Shown: one piece after another, positions 56,407 to 64,000 of the stretch | How positions within the stretch are numbered: the stretch's first letter is position 1 | Layout: each line of letters begins with the position of its first letter | From: Streptomyces althioticus | Lineage (GTDB): Bacteria; Actinomycetota; Actinomycetes; Streptomycetales; Streptomycetaceae | DNA: 64,000 nt | Direction: 5' to 3' | Assembly: GCA_014649355.1 (NCBI GenBank) | Contig: BMSW01000014.1 | Span: 1 to 64,000 of the forward strand | Position numbers and translations under genes: made by a program | The notes under the pieces: generated by a model | The model's input: the letters and a program-made list of their open reading frames with translations, nothing else | What the model was told of the DNA's origin: nothing | Databases searched by the model: none

Positions 56407-57309
56407 ATGGCAGTCGCCCTCGACCGCATCCGGGTCGGTTCCGCCCCCGACTCCTGGGGTGTCTGGTTCCCCGACGACCCCCAGCAGGTGCCCTGGCAGC
56501 GCTTCCTCGACGAGGTCGCCGAGGCCGGATACTCCTGGATCGAACTCGGCCCCTACGGCTACCTGCCGACCGACCCGGCTCGCCTCAAGGACGAGGTGAG
56601 CCGCAGGGACCTGAAGGTCTCCGCCGGCACCATCTTCTGCGGGCTGCACCGCGGGCCGTCCGAGTGGGACTCCACCTGGGAGCAGGTCAGCCGCGTCGCC
56701 GCGCTCACCCAGGCGATGGACGCGAAGCACCTGGTCGTCATCCCGTCGTTCTGGCGCGACGACAAGACCGCCGAGATCCTGGAGCCGCCGGAGCTCACCA
56801 CCGAGCAGTGGGGCCACCTCACCCGGGGCATGGAACGCCTCGGCCGCGAGGTGAAGGAGACGTACGGGCTCGACATCGTCGTCCACCCGCACGCCGACAC
56901 CCACATCGACACCGAGGAGCACGTCGAGCGCTTCCTCGACTCCACCGACTCCGGCCTGGTCAACCTCTGCCTCGACACCGGGCACTACGCCTACTGCGGC
57001 GGCGACAGCGTCAAGCTGATCGAGACCTACGGCGAGCGCATCGGCTACCTGCACCTCAAGCAGGTCGACCCGGAGATCCTCGCCGACGTCGTCAAGAACG
57101 AGATCCCCTTCGGGCCCGCCGTCCAGCGCGGGGTGATGTGCGAGCCGCCCGCCGGCGTGCCGGAGCTGGGCCCGGTGCTGACGGCCGCGCAGAAGCTGGG
57201 CGTGGACCTGTTCGCGATCGTCGAGCAGGACATGTACCCCTGCGAGCCGGACAAGCCGCTGCCCATCGCGGTGCGCACCCGCAAGTTCCTCCGCTCCTGC
57301 GGCGCCTGA
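56407..57309 (+). CDS. Sugar phosphate isomerase/epimerase-family protein (IolE-like inosose dehydratase)
   Basis: A 300-residue xylose-isomerase-like TIM barrel. [13 protein letters not shown] at the N-terminus and [11 protein letters not shown] resemble IolE, and metal ligands lie in [19 protein letters not shown] and [14 protein letters not shown]. By family and place it may dehydrate scyllo-inosose or epimerise inosose. ATG after TGAC, 1 base from the ATPase stop. Confidence 0.87.
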   Translation: MAVALDRIRVGSAPDSWGVWFPDDPQQVPWQRFLDEVAEAGYSWIELGPYGYLPTDPARLKDEVSRRDLKVSAGTIFCGLHRGPSEWDSTWEQVSRVAALTQAMDAKHLVVIPSFWRDDKTAEILEPPELTTEQWGHLTRGMERLGREVKETYGLDIVVHPHADTHIDTEEHVERFLDSTDSGLVNLCLDTGHYAYCGGDSVKLIETYGERIGYLHLKQVDPEILADVVKNEIPFGPAVQRGVMCEPPAGVPELGPVLTAAQKLGVDLFAIVEQDMYPCEPDKPLPIAVRTRKFLRSCGA

Positions 57310-57337
57310 CCACCACCCGCACCGGGAGGCGACACAC

Positions 57338-58357
57338 ATGAACCGGCGCGAGCCCCTCGGCATCGCCGTGATCGGCACCGGCCGCATGGGCGCCGACCAC
57401 GTGCGGCGGATCGACCGGGTGATCAGCGGGGCGCGGGTCGCCGCGGTCGTCGACGTCGACGAGGAACGGGCCAGGACCGTCGCGGCCGGCGTCGACGGCT
57501 GCACCGCCCACACCGACGCCGACGAGGCGATGGCGTCACCGGACGTCGACGCCGTGCTCATCGCCTCGTCCGGGCCCGCCCACGAGGCGGCCCTGCTCGG
57601 CGCGTTCGCCCGCGACCTGCCCGTCCTGTGCGAGAAGCCGCTCACCCCCGACGCGGCCTCCGCGCTGCGCGTCATGGAAGCCGAACAGGCCCTCGGCCAC
57701 CGCCGGGTGCAGGTCGGCTTCATGCGCCGCTACGACACCGAGTACGTCCGCCTCAAGGCGCTGCTCGGGACCGGGCAGCTGGGCCGGCCGCTGATGCTGC
57801 ACAACCGCCACCGCAACGTGGCCAGCCCGTCCTTCTTCACCAGCTCCATGCTGATCAGCGATTCCGTCGCCCACGAGGTCGACGTCACCCGCTGGCTGCT
57901 GGGCCACGAGATCACCGCCGTGACGGTGCTCCGTCCGACGCCCTCCTCGGGCGCCCCCGAGGGACTGCGCGACCCGCAGTTCGTCGTCCTGGAGACCGAC
58001 GGCGGCGCCCTCTCCGACGTCGAGATCTTCGTCAACTGCGGCTTCGGCTACCAGGTGCAGGCCGAGGCGGTCTGCGAACGCGGCACCGCCCGCATCGGCG
58101 ACGGCCACCAGCTGGTCACCAACATGGCCGGACGCTGGGGCGGCACCATCGCCCAGGACTGGACCGAACGCTTCGCCCAGGCCTACGACGACGAGGTCCA
58201 GGCGTGGGTCGACGCCACCCGCCGCGGCGAGGTCACCGGCCCCAGCACCTGGGACGGCTACGCCGCCGCGGCCGTCTGCGAGGCCGGCGTCCGGGCGCTC
58301 GAACAGGGCGGACGGGTCGAGGTCGACCTCGCGGACAAGCCGCCCCTGTACATCTGA
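57338..58357 (+). CDS. iolG: Inositol 2-dehydrogenase / Gfo-Idh-MocA oxidoreductase
   Basis: A 339-residue oxidoreductase: NAD strand [17 protein letters not shown], catalytic Lys in [14 protein letters not shown], then [11 protein letters not shown] with the proton-relay His/Asp. It oxidises myo-inositol to scyllo-inosose in the first step, or a related sugar. GGGAGG before ATG. Last gene of the plus-strand operon. Confidence 0.88.
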   Translation: MNRREPLGIAVIGTGRMGADHVRRIDRVISGARVAAVVDVDEERARTVAAGVDGCTAHTDADEAMASPDVDAVLIASSGPAHEAALLGAFARDLPVLCEKPLTPDAASALRVMEAEQALGHRRVQVGFMRRYDTEYVRLKALLGTGQLGRPLMLHNRHRNVASPSFFTSSMLISDSVAHEVDVTRWLLGHEITAVTVLRPTPSSGAPEGLRDPQFVVLETDGGALSDVEIFVNCGFGYQVQAEAVCERGTARIGDGHQLVTNMAGRWGGTIAQDWTERFAQAYDDEVQAWVDATRRGEVTGPSTWDGYAAAAVCEAGVRALEQGGRVEVDLADKPPLYI

Positions 58358-58370
58358 ACCCGCGTTCCCC

Positions 58371-58404
58371 GTAGGGCCGGCCGCCACCGCACGGCCGGCC
58401 CTAC
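58371..58404. terminator. Bidirectional terminator between iolG and the lipoprotein gene
   Basis: Thirteen-bp perfect arms (58371-58383 / 58392-58404) overlap the lipoprotein stop codon (58401-58403). Confidence 0.85.
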
Positions 58405-59075
58405 ACGGCGTCGTCCAGCCACACCACGATCCCGGTCAGGCCGTTGAGCACCGCCGCCACCCCCGCCCGCACGGCGGCCCCGCAGCGGGCCGCCGTGAAC
58501 GACGCGGGGTCGTACGTCGACGACATGCCGAGCCCTTCGCCGCGGAACGACGCCCCGCTCCAGTCGGCCGCCGTGACGTTCTCCGTCGGCTCGGCCAGCT
58601 CCGCGCCCACCACCAGGAACTGCTGGTCCAGATGGCTCGGCGTGACCGCCGCGAGCGGGTCCACCAGGTCGTTGCCCGCGCCGACCACGAGGTCCGGGCC
58701 CATGTCCACCGCCTCGCGGACCGCCGCGACGTGGCGGGCGGGGTCGTCGGCGGTCACCGTGCGCAGGTCGACGTCCTCCTCCTCGGCCCAGTCCCGCACG
58801 GCTGCCACCAGCGCCCGGGTCGGCCGGTCGTCCCCGGCGGTCAGCAGCACCACCCGGTAGCCCTCCGGCGGGTGCACGCCGTTCCACGACCCGGGGCGCG
58901 GGGTGACCGTCGCCTCCGGGGTGGGGGTGGCCGTCGGGTCGGTGAACCCCGGGCCGAGCGCGCCCACGGGGGTGGGGGCCGCGTGCGGACGCGACCAGTC
59001 GTCGGCGGAGGCGCATCCGGAGACCAGGGCGGCGACCGCCGCCAGCGTGGCGGCGGCCCGAAGCGGTGAACGCAA
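58401..59075 (-). CDS. Lipoprotein with sugar-binding-like fold
   Basis: A 224-residue putative lipoprotein with lipobox VSGC near residue 21, a Pro/Thr linker, then VVLLTAGDDRPTRALVAAVRDWAEEEDVDLR and GPDLVVGAGNDLVDPL, which resemble a type 1 periplasmic-binding fold lacking the second lobe. TTG 59075 is chosen with GAGGGA eight bases upstream. An alternative longer start would translate a 9-bp tandem repeat as His-Arg-Pro. Function unknown. Confidence 0.72.
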   Translation of the reverse strand: MRSPLRAAATLAAVAALVSGCASADDWSRPHAAPTPVGALGPGFTDPTATPTPEATVTPRPGSWNGVHPPEGYRVVLLTAGDDRPTRALVAAVRDWAEEEDVDLRTVTADDPARHVAAVREAVDMGPDLVVGAGNDLVDPLAAVTPSHLDQQFLVVGAELAEPTENVTAADWSGASFRGEGLGMSSTYDPASFTAARCGAAVRAGVAAVLNGLTGIVVWLDDAV

Positions 59076-59101
59076 GACGATCGTCCCTCGAAGCTGTGGA
59101 T

Positions 59102-59134
59102 GGTGCGGGCGGTGCGGGCGGTGCGGGCGGTGCG
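59102..59134. repeat. 9-bp tandem repeat (GGTGCGGGC x 3.7)
   Basis: Three perfect copies and a partial fourth in the gap between the divergent lipoprotein and HupE genes. Confidence 0.9.
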
Positions 59135-59262
59135 TCCTCATCCTGCGCCGCCGCACGCCCCACGGGAGCCCGGGGAACGGCTTGTTGTCCGACGTTTCGC
59201 CGCCGCGTCGGTTGCCGTTCATCCGTCCCGCGCACGGTGCTCCGGACACCTGAAGGAGCACC

Positions 59263-60456
59263 ATGTCACAGCGGATTCGCCGCACTCTTCTCACCCTGTG
59301 CCTCGCCGTCGCCGCCCTCGCCTGGTCCGGCGGGCAGGCGCAGGCGCACGGCTTCACCTCCACCGCGTACGCCGACGTCGTCGAGACCGACGGCCGGCCC
59401 CGCACCACCCTGGAGCTCGAGTACGACCTGCTCGTCGTCTCCGCCGCCGACGCGGAGGACGACGACGCCCTCTTCCGGGAGGGCACGGCCGCCTTCGACA
59501 ACGGCGACGACCGCGGCCGGGCCCGGGTGCTCGACACCCACGCGAAGGCGGTGACCGAGTACGTCACCGGCCGCTTCCTCCTGTCCTCCGGAGGCACGCC
59601 CTGCACCGCCCGCCCGCACGGAGGCGCTTCCATGACGAGGCGCGAAGGCGTGCCGTATGCCGTCGTCGTCCTCGACTGGAGCTGCCCGGACGGCGGTGGA
59701 CTCCGGCTGCGCAGCACGCTGTTCCCCGACCGGGAGCAGTACGTCAAGGACACGAAGACGATCGTCACGTACACGGTCGACGGGCTCTCGGGAAGCGCCG
59801 CGCTCGACGGCAACCACCCGTCCTTCTCCGTCGACCGGCCCTGGTACGAGCGGTTCGGGGAGTTCTTCCGCCTGGGCGCCGAGCACCTGCTGACCGGGAT
59901 CGACCACATCCTCTTCCTGCTGGCGCTGATCGTGGGCTCGCGCGGCCCGCGCGAGGTCGTCCTCGCCGCGACCTGCTTCACTCTCGCCCACTCCGTCACC
60001 TTCCTGCTCGCCGCGCTCGGCCTGGTGGACGTTCCCGCGGACGTCGTGGAACCCGTCATCGCCGCGTCGATCGCCGTCGTCGCGGGCTGGCACCTGTGGC
60101 GGCTCGCCCGCCCCGCCGACCGGCAGCCCTCGCTCGGGCGGGGACACCTGGAACTCGACCGGGCCGGCTGGACCCGCCTGGCCGTGGTGTTCTGCTTCGG
60201 CCTGGTGCACGGCCTCGGGTTCGCGGGCGCGCTCGGCATCGACGCCGCCTGGTCCTGGACCCTGCTGTGGTCGCTTGCGGTGTTCAACCTCGGCATCGAG
60301 GCCGTGCAACTGGCGCTCGTCGCCCTCACGTTCCCGCTCCTCGCCGTGGTGCGGCGCCGGGCGCCCGGCGCCGCGCGGCTGGTGACCGGCCTCGTCGCCG
60401 CCGGGGTCGCCGTCATGGGCCTCGTCTGGTGCGCGCAGCGCATTACCGAATTCTGA
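59263..60456 (+). CDS. HupE/UreJ-family membrane protein with exported N-terminal domain
   Basis: A 397-residue protein: signal peptide ending near AQAHG (residues 26-30), an extracytoplasmic domain of about 170 residues, then a HupE/UreJ-2 membrane domain with six to seven helices. GAEHLLTGIDHILFLLALIVG carries the family His and Asp, and LAHSVTFLLAALGLV and GLVHGLGFAGAL follow. HupE/UreJ proteins move nickel or cobalt; no hydrogenase or urease gene is nearby, so substrate is open. Confidence 0.9.
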   Translation: MSQRIRRTLLTLCLAVAALAWSGGQAQAHGFTSTAYADVVETDGRPRTTLELEYDLLVVSAADAEDDDALFREGTAAFDNGDDRGRARVLDTHAKAVTEYVTGRFLLSSGGTPCTARPHGGASMTRREGVPYAVVVLDWSCPDGGGLRLRSTLFPDREQYVKDTKTIVTYTVDGLSGSAALDGNHPSFSVDRPWYERFGEFFRLGAEHLLTGIDHILFLLALIVGSRGPREVVLAATCFTLAHSVTFLLAALGLVDVPADVVEPVIAASIAVVAGWHLWRLARPADRQPSLGRGHLELDRAGWTRLAVVFCFGLVHGLGFAGALGIDAAWSWTLLWSLAVFNLGIEAVQLALVALTFPLLAVVRRRAPGAARLVTGLVAAGVAVMGLVWCAQRITEF

Positions 60457-60473
60457 ACCGCCCTTGGCGGAAC

Positions 60474-60517
60474 GTTCAGGCAAGGCGGCCGGACCGTTCC
60501 CCGCCGGTTCATGGCGG
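60474..60517 (+). promoter_or_regulatory. Candidate PHO box (PhoP-binding 11-bp direct repeats)
   Basis: Units GTTCAGGCAAG (60474), an unlike unit (60485), GTTCCCCGCCG (60496) and GTTCATGGCGG (60507) sit in exact 11-base register, as for Streptomyces PHO boxes (consensus close to GTTCACC). It lies 63 bases before a phosphatase gene. A further GTTCACACCGC (60527) is out of register. Confidence 0.6.
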
Positions 60518-60579
60518 GCCGACACCGTTCACACCGCCACATCCGTGCACTCATGGACGCGCAAGGAACGAAAGAACGC

Positions 60580-62535
60580 ATGAGACCCAGCAGCAAGACC
60601 CAGACCGACGGCTCCGTCGGACGCCGTGTCGCCGGCGGCGCCGCCACGGTCGTCCTGGGACTGACCATGGCCCTCGCCGGCGGGACGGCGGTCCCGGCCG
60701 TCGCGGCCGACTCCGCCGGACCGTCCGGGGTCGTCCTCGGGGTGGGCGCCGACGAGACCCAGCGGATCGTCTCCTGGTACTCGACCGAGGACACCGCGCA
60801 GCAGCTCCAGGTCGCCCCCACCGCCACGCTCGTCGGCGGTGAGTTCCCCGCCGGCGCGGCCACCTTCGCCGCGACCGGCGGCGCCAACATCACCTCCGGC
60901 GGCGGCTACAACCGCCACGCCACCGTCACCGGACTCAAGGAGAACACCGCGTACTCCTACCGGGTCGGCTCCGAGGGCAACTGGTCCCCGGTCCACACCT
61001 TCAAGACCCGCGACTTCGAGGGCGACTACGACTTCCTCTTCCTCGGCGACCCGCAGATCGGCTCCAGCGGCAACGCCCAGAAGGACGGCGCCGGCTGGGC
61101 CGACACCCTGAAGGTGGCGACCGAGGCCAACCCCGACGCCGAACTGCTCGTGTCCGGCGGCGACCACGTCGAGAGCGCCAACAACGAGGAACAGTGGACC
61201 TCGTTCCTCGCCCCCGAGCAGCTCCGACAGGTCCCCCTGGCCGCCACCATCGGCAACCACGACGTCGGCGGCAAGGCCTACGAGCAGCACCACTTCACGC
61301 CCAACACCGACAAGTCCGACGCGTACTACGACAAGGACGCGGCGACCCGGTCCGGCGGCGACTACTGGTTCATCCACAAGGACGTGCTGTTCATCGACAT
61401 CAACAGCAACGCCCAGAGCGACACCAAGGACGCCCAGCACGTCGGTTACATCACCGACGTCATCAAGAAGCACGGTTCCGAAGCGAAGTGGAAGGTGCTG
61501 GTCTACCACCACTCCATCTACTCGCCCGCCAGTCACTCCTACGACCAGGGCAACAAGGACCGCAGGAAGAACTTCACCACGGAGTTCTCCGACCTGGGCA
61601 TCGACATGGTCCTCCAGGGGCACGACCACAGCTACTCCCGTAGCTACGCCCTGAAGAACGGCCAGAAGGCCGATCCGTCGGAGCAGCCGGGGCAGGCCGA
61701 GGTGTATCCGGGGCCCGGCGGGGTCATCTACGTCACCGCCAACTCGGCGTCGGGATCGAAGTACTACGACATCCGGAAGCCGGACGGTTCCGGCACCGGC
61801 GTCACGGGGAACGGGCCCGACCCGCTCAACCCGGACAACTTCTGGTTCAACTCGGTGGAGAACCAGGAGCACGTGCGGTCCTACGTCCGGGTCAAGGTGC
61901 GGTCCGACAAGCTGGTGCTGGAGAACGTCCGCTCGGGTACGTGCGACGCGCCGAACCCGGCCGTCGACAACGGCAACGTTCCCTGTTCCAACCCGGACAA
62001 GCCGGTCGGCTCCGTCGTCGACAAGGTCACCGTCCACCCGTACAACGGTGACGGACAGTCCCTCCAGGTGAACGTCCCCGACGCGGCGCCCGGCGAGTTC
62101 GGCTGGACCATCGACGGCTACAACGGCCTGGTGGACCTCGGTACGGCCAAGGAACGCGACGGTGACCACTTCGAGGCCGCGGGCAGGATCAACCCGATCC
62201 GGGTGACCGACAGCCGCCGCTCGCTCTCGCCCTGGTCGGTCTCGGCCAACGTGAGCGACTTCCAGGACGCGGGCAAGAAGTTTTCCGCGTCCTACCTCGG
62301 CTGGAAGCCGTACGTCCTGAACGGCGGCGCCGGCGCCAAGGCGGCCTCCGCCGTGGCCTCCGGCTACGACGACAAGGGCGCCGGTCTGTCCGTCTCGCGG
62401 GGGCTCGCCTCCGCCGAGCAGGGCCACCCGCGGGGCGAGGCCCGGCTGGGTGCCGACCTGGACCTGAAGATCCCGGACAGCGTGGATAAGGGGTCGTACC
62501 GGGCGACCCTCACGATCACCGCGCTGAGCAGCTGA
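60580..62535 (+). CDS. Secreted purple-acid-type metallophosphatase
   Basis: A 651-residue exported enzyme: signal peptide ending near VAA (about residue 43), a fibronectin-like N-terminal domain (about 45-145), then a calcineurin-like fold with metal motifs GDPQ, GGDHVE, GNHDVGG, VYHH and GHDH, and a C-terminal beta domain. Purple acid phosphatases hydrolyse phosphomonoesters outside the cell. An RR pair precedes the hydrophobic stretch, so Tat export is possible. ATG 60580 is chosen; a GTG upstream would start in the PHO region. Confidence 0.92.
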   Translation: MRPSSKTQTDGSVGRRVAGGAATVVLGLTMALAGGTAVPAVAADSAGPSGVVLGVGADETQRIVSWYSTEDTAQQLQVAPTATLVGGEFPAGAATFAATGGANITSGGGYNRHATVTGLKENTAYSYRVGSEGNWSPVHTFKTRDFEGDYDFLFLGDPQIGSSGNAQKDGAGWADTLKVATEANPDAELLVSGGDHVESANNEEQWTSFLAPEQLRQVPLAATIGNHDVGGKAYEQHHFTPNTDKSDAYYDKDAATRSGGDYWFIHKDVLFIDINSNAQSDTKDAQHVGYITDVIKKHGSEAKWKVLVYHHSIYSPASHSYDQGNKDRRKNFTTEFSDLGIDMVLQGHDHSYSRSYALKNGQKADPSEQPGQAEVYPGPGGVIYVTANSASGSKYYDIRKPDGSGTGVTGNGPDPLNPDNFWFNSVENQEHVRSYVRVKVRSDKLVLENVRSGTCDAPNPAVDNGNVPCSNPDKPVGSVVDKVTVHPYNGDGQSLQVNVPDAAPGEFGWTIDGYNGLVDLGTAKERDGDHFEAAGRINPIRVTDSRRSLSPWSVSANVSDFQDAGKKFSASYLGWKPYVLNGGAGAKAASAVASGYDDKGAGLSVSRGLASAEQGHPRGEARLGADLDLKIPDSVDKGSYRATLTITALSS

Positions 62536-62622
62536 TTCTTTGTCCGAGTCCTAGTCCGACGGCGTGGCGGGGCACGCACCTTGAGTGCTCCGCCACGCCT
62601 CCCGCTTCTGGAGAACCCTCCT

Positions 62623-63702
62623 ATGCACGTGCTCGCCGTGTCCCGACGGATTTGGATACCCCGCCTTCCTTTCCGCCTCTCCGTTCCGGTCCGGGCCGTG
62701 GTTCTCGGACTGCTCACGGCCCTCGCGCTCGTCTGCGCGCACCCGACACCCGCGGCGGCCGCCGACGGCGACGTCAGCTGGCGGGTCCGCACCGGCGCCA
62801 ACGCCTACGGCGACGACCGCTCCAGCTTCAGCTACGCGGTGAACCCGGGCGGCACGGTCGAGGACACCATGGTCGTCACCAACCGCGGCAGGACCCCGCT
62901 GCGGCTCGCCGTCTACGCCTCCGACGGCTACACCACCGACGCCGGACAACTCGACCTGCTCACCCGCGACAAGAGGTCCACCGGCGTGGGCGTGTGGACC
63001 CAGCCGAAGGTCACCTCCGTCACCGTCGCGCCCGGGAAGTCGGCCGACGTCCCCTTCACCGTCACCGTCCCGGGCAACGCCACCCCCGGCGACCACGTGG
63101 GCGGTCTCCTCACCTCCCTCAAGCAGGCCGACACCGCCGCCGGCATCAACGTCGACCGGCGCCTCGGCCTCCGTGTCGCCGTCCGGGTCGGCGGCGAGCT
63201 GAAACCGCGCCTCGCGGTGGAGGACGCGCACCTCGACTACCACGGCAGCGCGGGGCCCTTCTCGAAGGGCTCGGCCACCGTCACCTACACGGTCCACAAC
63301 ACGGGGAACGCCCTGCTCTCCGGGCGGCAGGAGGTCGCCGTGCGGGGGCCGTTCGGATGGCTCCGCACGGACGCGGGCGACCTGCCCGACACGCCCGCGC
63401 TGCTGCCGGGGGAGCGGTGGAAGGTGACGGTGCCCGTGCCGGATGTCGCGCCCGGGGTCCGGCTCACGGCCACCGCGACGGTGCTGCCGCTGCTGACGGA
63501 CGCCTCCGGGTCCACGACGCCGCTCGACCCGGTTGAGGGGAGCGCGGGGGCGTGGGCCGTTCCGTGGGCCCTCGCGCTGATCGTCCTGCTGCTGCTCGCG
63601 GCGGTCGTCGCGGTGGTGCTCCTCGCCCGCCGCAACCGCGCCCGCCGCACGGCCCGCGAGGCGGCACTGGTCCGTGACGCGGTGCAGGCTGCCTTGAGGT
63701 GA
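62623..63702 (+). CDS. DUF916/WxL-interacting-like exported membrane protein
   Basis: A 359-residue protein: signal peptide (about 1-47), two immunoglobulin-like domains with the DUF916 pattern SYAVNPGGTVEDTMVVTNRG and VAPGKSADVPFTVTVP, GDHVGGLLTSL, and a C-terminal membrane helix (about 318-342) with a basic tail. In Gram-positives this fold binds peptidoglycan and WxL proteins. GGAG nine bases before ATG. Partners are unknown. Confidence 0.82.
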   Translation: MHVLAVSRRIWIPRLPFRLSVPVRAVVLGLLTALALVCAHPTPAAAADGDVSWRVRTGANAYGDDRSSFSYAVNPGGTVEDTMVVTNRGRTPLRLAVYASDGYTTDAGQLDLLTRDKRSTGVGVWTQPKVTSVTVAPGKSADVPFTVTVPGNATPGDHVGGLLTSLKQADTAAGINVDRRLGLRVAVRVGGELKPRLAVEDAHLDYHGSAGPFSKGSATVTYTVHNTGNALLSGRQEVAVRGPFGWLRTDAGDLPDTPALLPGERWKVTVPVPDVAPGVRLTATATVLPLLTDASGSTTPLDPVEGSAGAWAVPWALALIVLLLLAAVVAVVLLARRNRARRTAREAALVRDAVQAALR

Positions 63703-64000
63703 GGTGTGACGCCTGCGGCGCATTCACCTCTCCGGTGGGGGTTGATGTAGCGCCCAGGGTGGGGTGGTGGTGCGGGGCCGGGGCGGGGGTGGTCGTCCTC
63801 GGTCTGGCGCGAGAGTGCGTGTTGGAGAGGTTCAGGGGGCGGACGCGCCAGCCGCTGCGGGCGCCCACCCCCACCCCGTCCCCTCCCCGCCGCGTGCGGC
63901 TACACCGACACCGGTGGCGGCGCCAGCCCCGCCCACTGCGGGCAGTCGTGCCGCTGGGGCGGCACGGGTGGGCGCGGCGGCACCTCGTTGGCGCCGAGGT
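63703..64000. repeat. Non-coding right end with a stem-loop element
   Basis: No gene is supported in the last 298 bases. An 8-bp stem with TGGG loop (CGTGCCGC 63947-63954 / GCGGCACG 63959-63966) is enclosed by GCCCAC 63931-63936 / GTGGGC 63968-63973; it resembles a dispersed Streptomyces palindrome (recalled, unchecked). A gene beyond the window edge may start or end here. Confidence 0.45.

Noticed and set aside
59101-59160. N-terminal extension of the lipoprotein with His-Arg-Pro repeats
   Set aside because: The extension would come before a clear signal peptide and lipobox; the TTG at 59075 has a ribosome site.

Overview
The window is a high-GC actinobacterial chromosome segment, almost certainly Streptomyces. 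Evidence: GC-rich third codon positions, frequent GTG/TTG starts, a conservon (cvnABCD) locus, a c-di-AMP riboswitch before a LysM/M23 peptidase, DUF574 and DUF6126 genes, and a dispersed Streptomyces-type intergenic repeat. No phage, transposase, integrase or CRISPR signature was seen. From memory, not checked, the left end matches the S. coelicolor hopanoid region (about SCO6767-SCO6772). All names rest on reading the translations; no database search was run.

Layout. 0-5 kb: end of a hopanoid locus, with ispG (partial), dxs, an HpnO-type aminotransferase, then an XRE-cupin regulator overlapping a 42-residue membrane protein. 5-12 kb: Tyr phosphatase, riboswitch-controlled peptidase, SGNH hydrolase, MBL-fold hydrolase and a convergent DUF4241/DUF6461 pair. 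12-18 kb: a five-gene operon for the lower part of aromatic meta-cleavage (oxalomesaconate tautomerase, oxalomesaconate hydratase, CHA aldolase, pyrone-dicarboxylate lactonase, MFS carrier) facing a GntR regulator; no ring-cleavage enzyme is present. 18.6-22.7 kb: a conservon plus a GAF protein. 23-25 kb: threonine catabolism (tdh-kbl), followed by a LysR regulator. 26-29 kb: a TetR/SDR divergent pair with twin operators, an XRE-cupin/GNAT pair and an MmcQ-like protein. 29.5-31.2 kb: a split transketolase driven by a MerR-type promoter. 31.4-46.5 kb: two identical tRNA-Pro(GGG) genes bracket a DHFR-like gene, a complete carbohydrate ABC importer, a NUDIX-like protein, a DUF574 methyltransferase, a Dps/DUF3140/HhH DNA-protection group, a thiolase, a TauE exporter, a lipid kinase, cobK, cobF and a DUF309 gene. 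46.5-58.4 kb: an EEP phosphatase-like gene and a myo-inositol locus. 58.4-64 kb: a lipoprotein, a HupE/UreJ protein, a purple-acid-type phosphatase with a likely PHO box and a DUF916 cell-wall protein.

How the genes work together. The inositol locus is two divergent operons. One encodes uptake (binding protein, permease, ATPase), an IolE-like isomerase/dehydratase and a dehydrogenase. The other encodes IolC, an aldolase-like protein, IolB, IolD and a GntR regulator. Both start from one intergenic region with mirrored -35 boxes. The aromatic operon would convert 2-pyrone-4,6-dicarboxylate or oxalomesaconate to pyruvate and oxaloacetate. Several small regulators carry visible dyads next to their genes (XRE at 4.2 kb, GntR at 17.4 kb, TetR at 26.9 kb, XRE at 27.8 kb), which gives testable local circuits.
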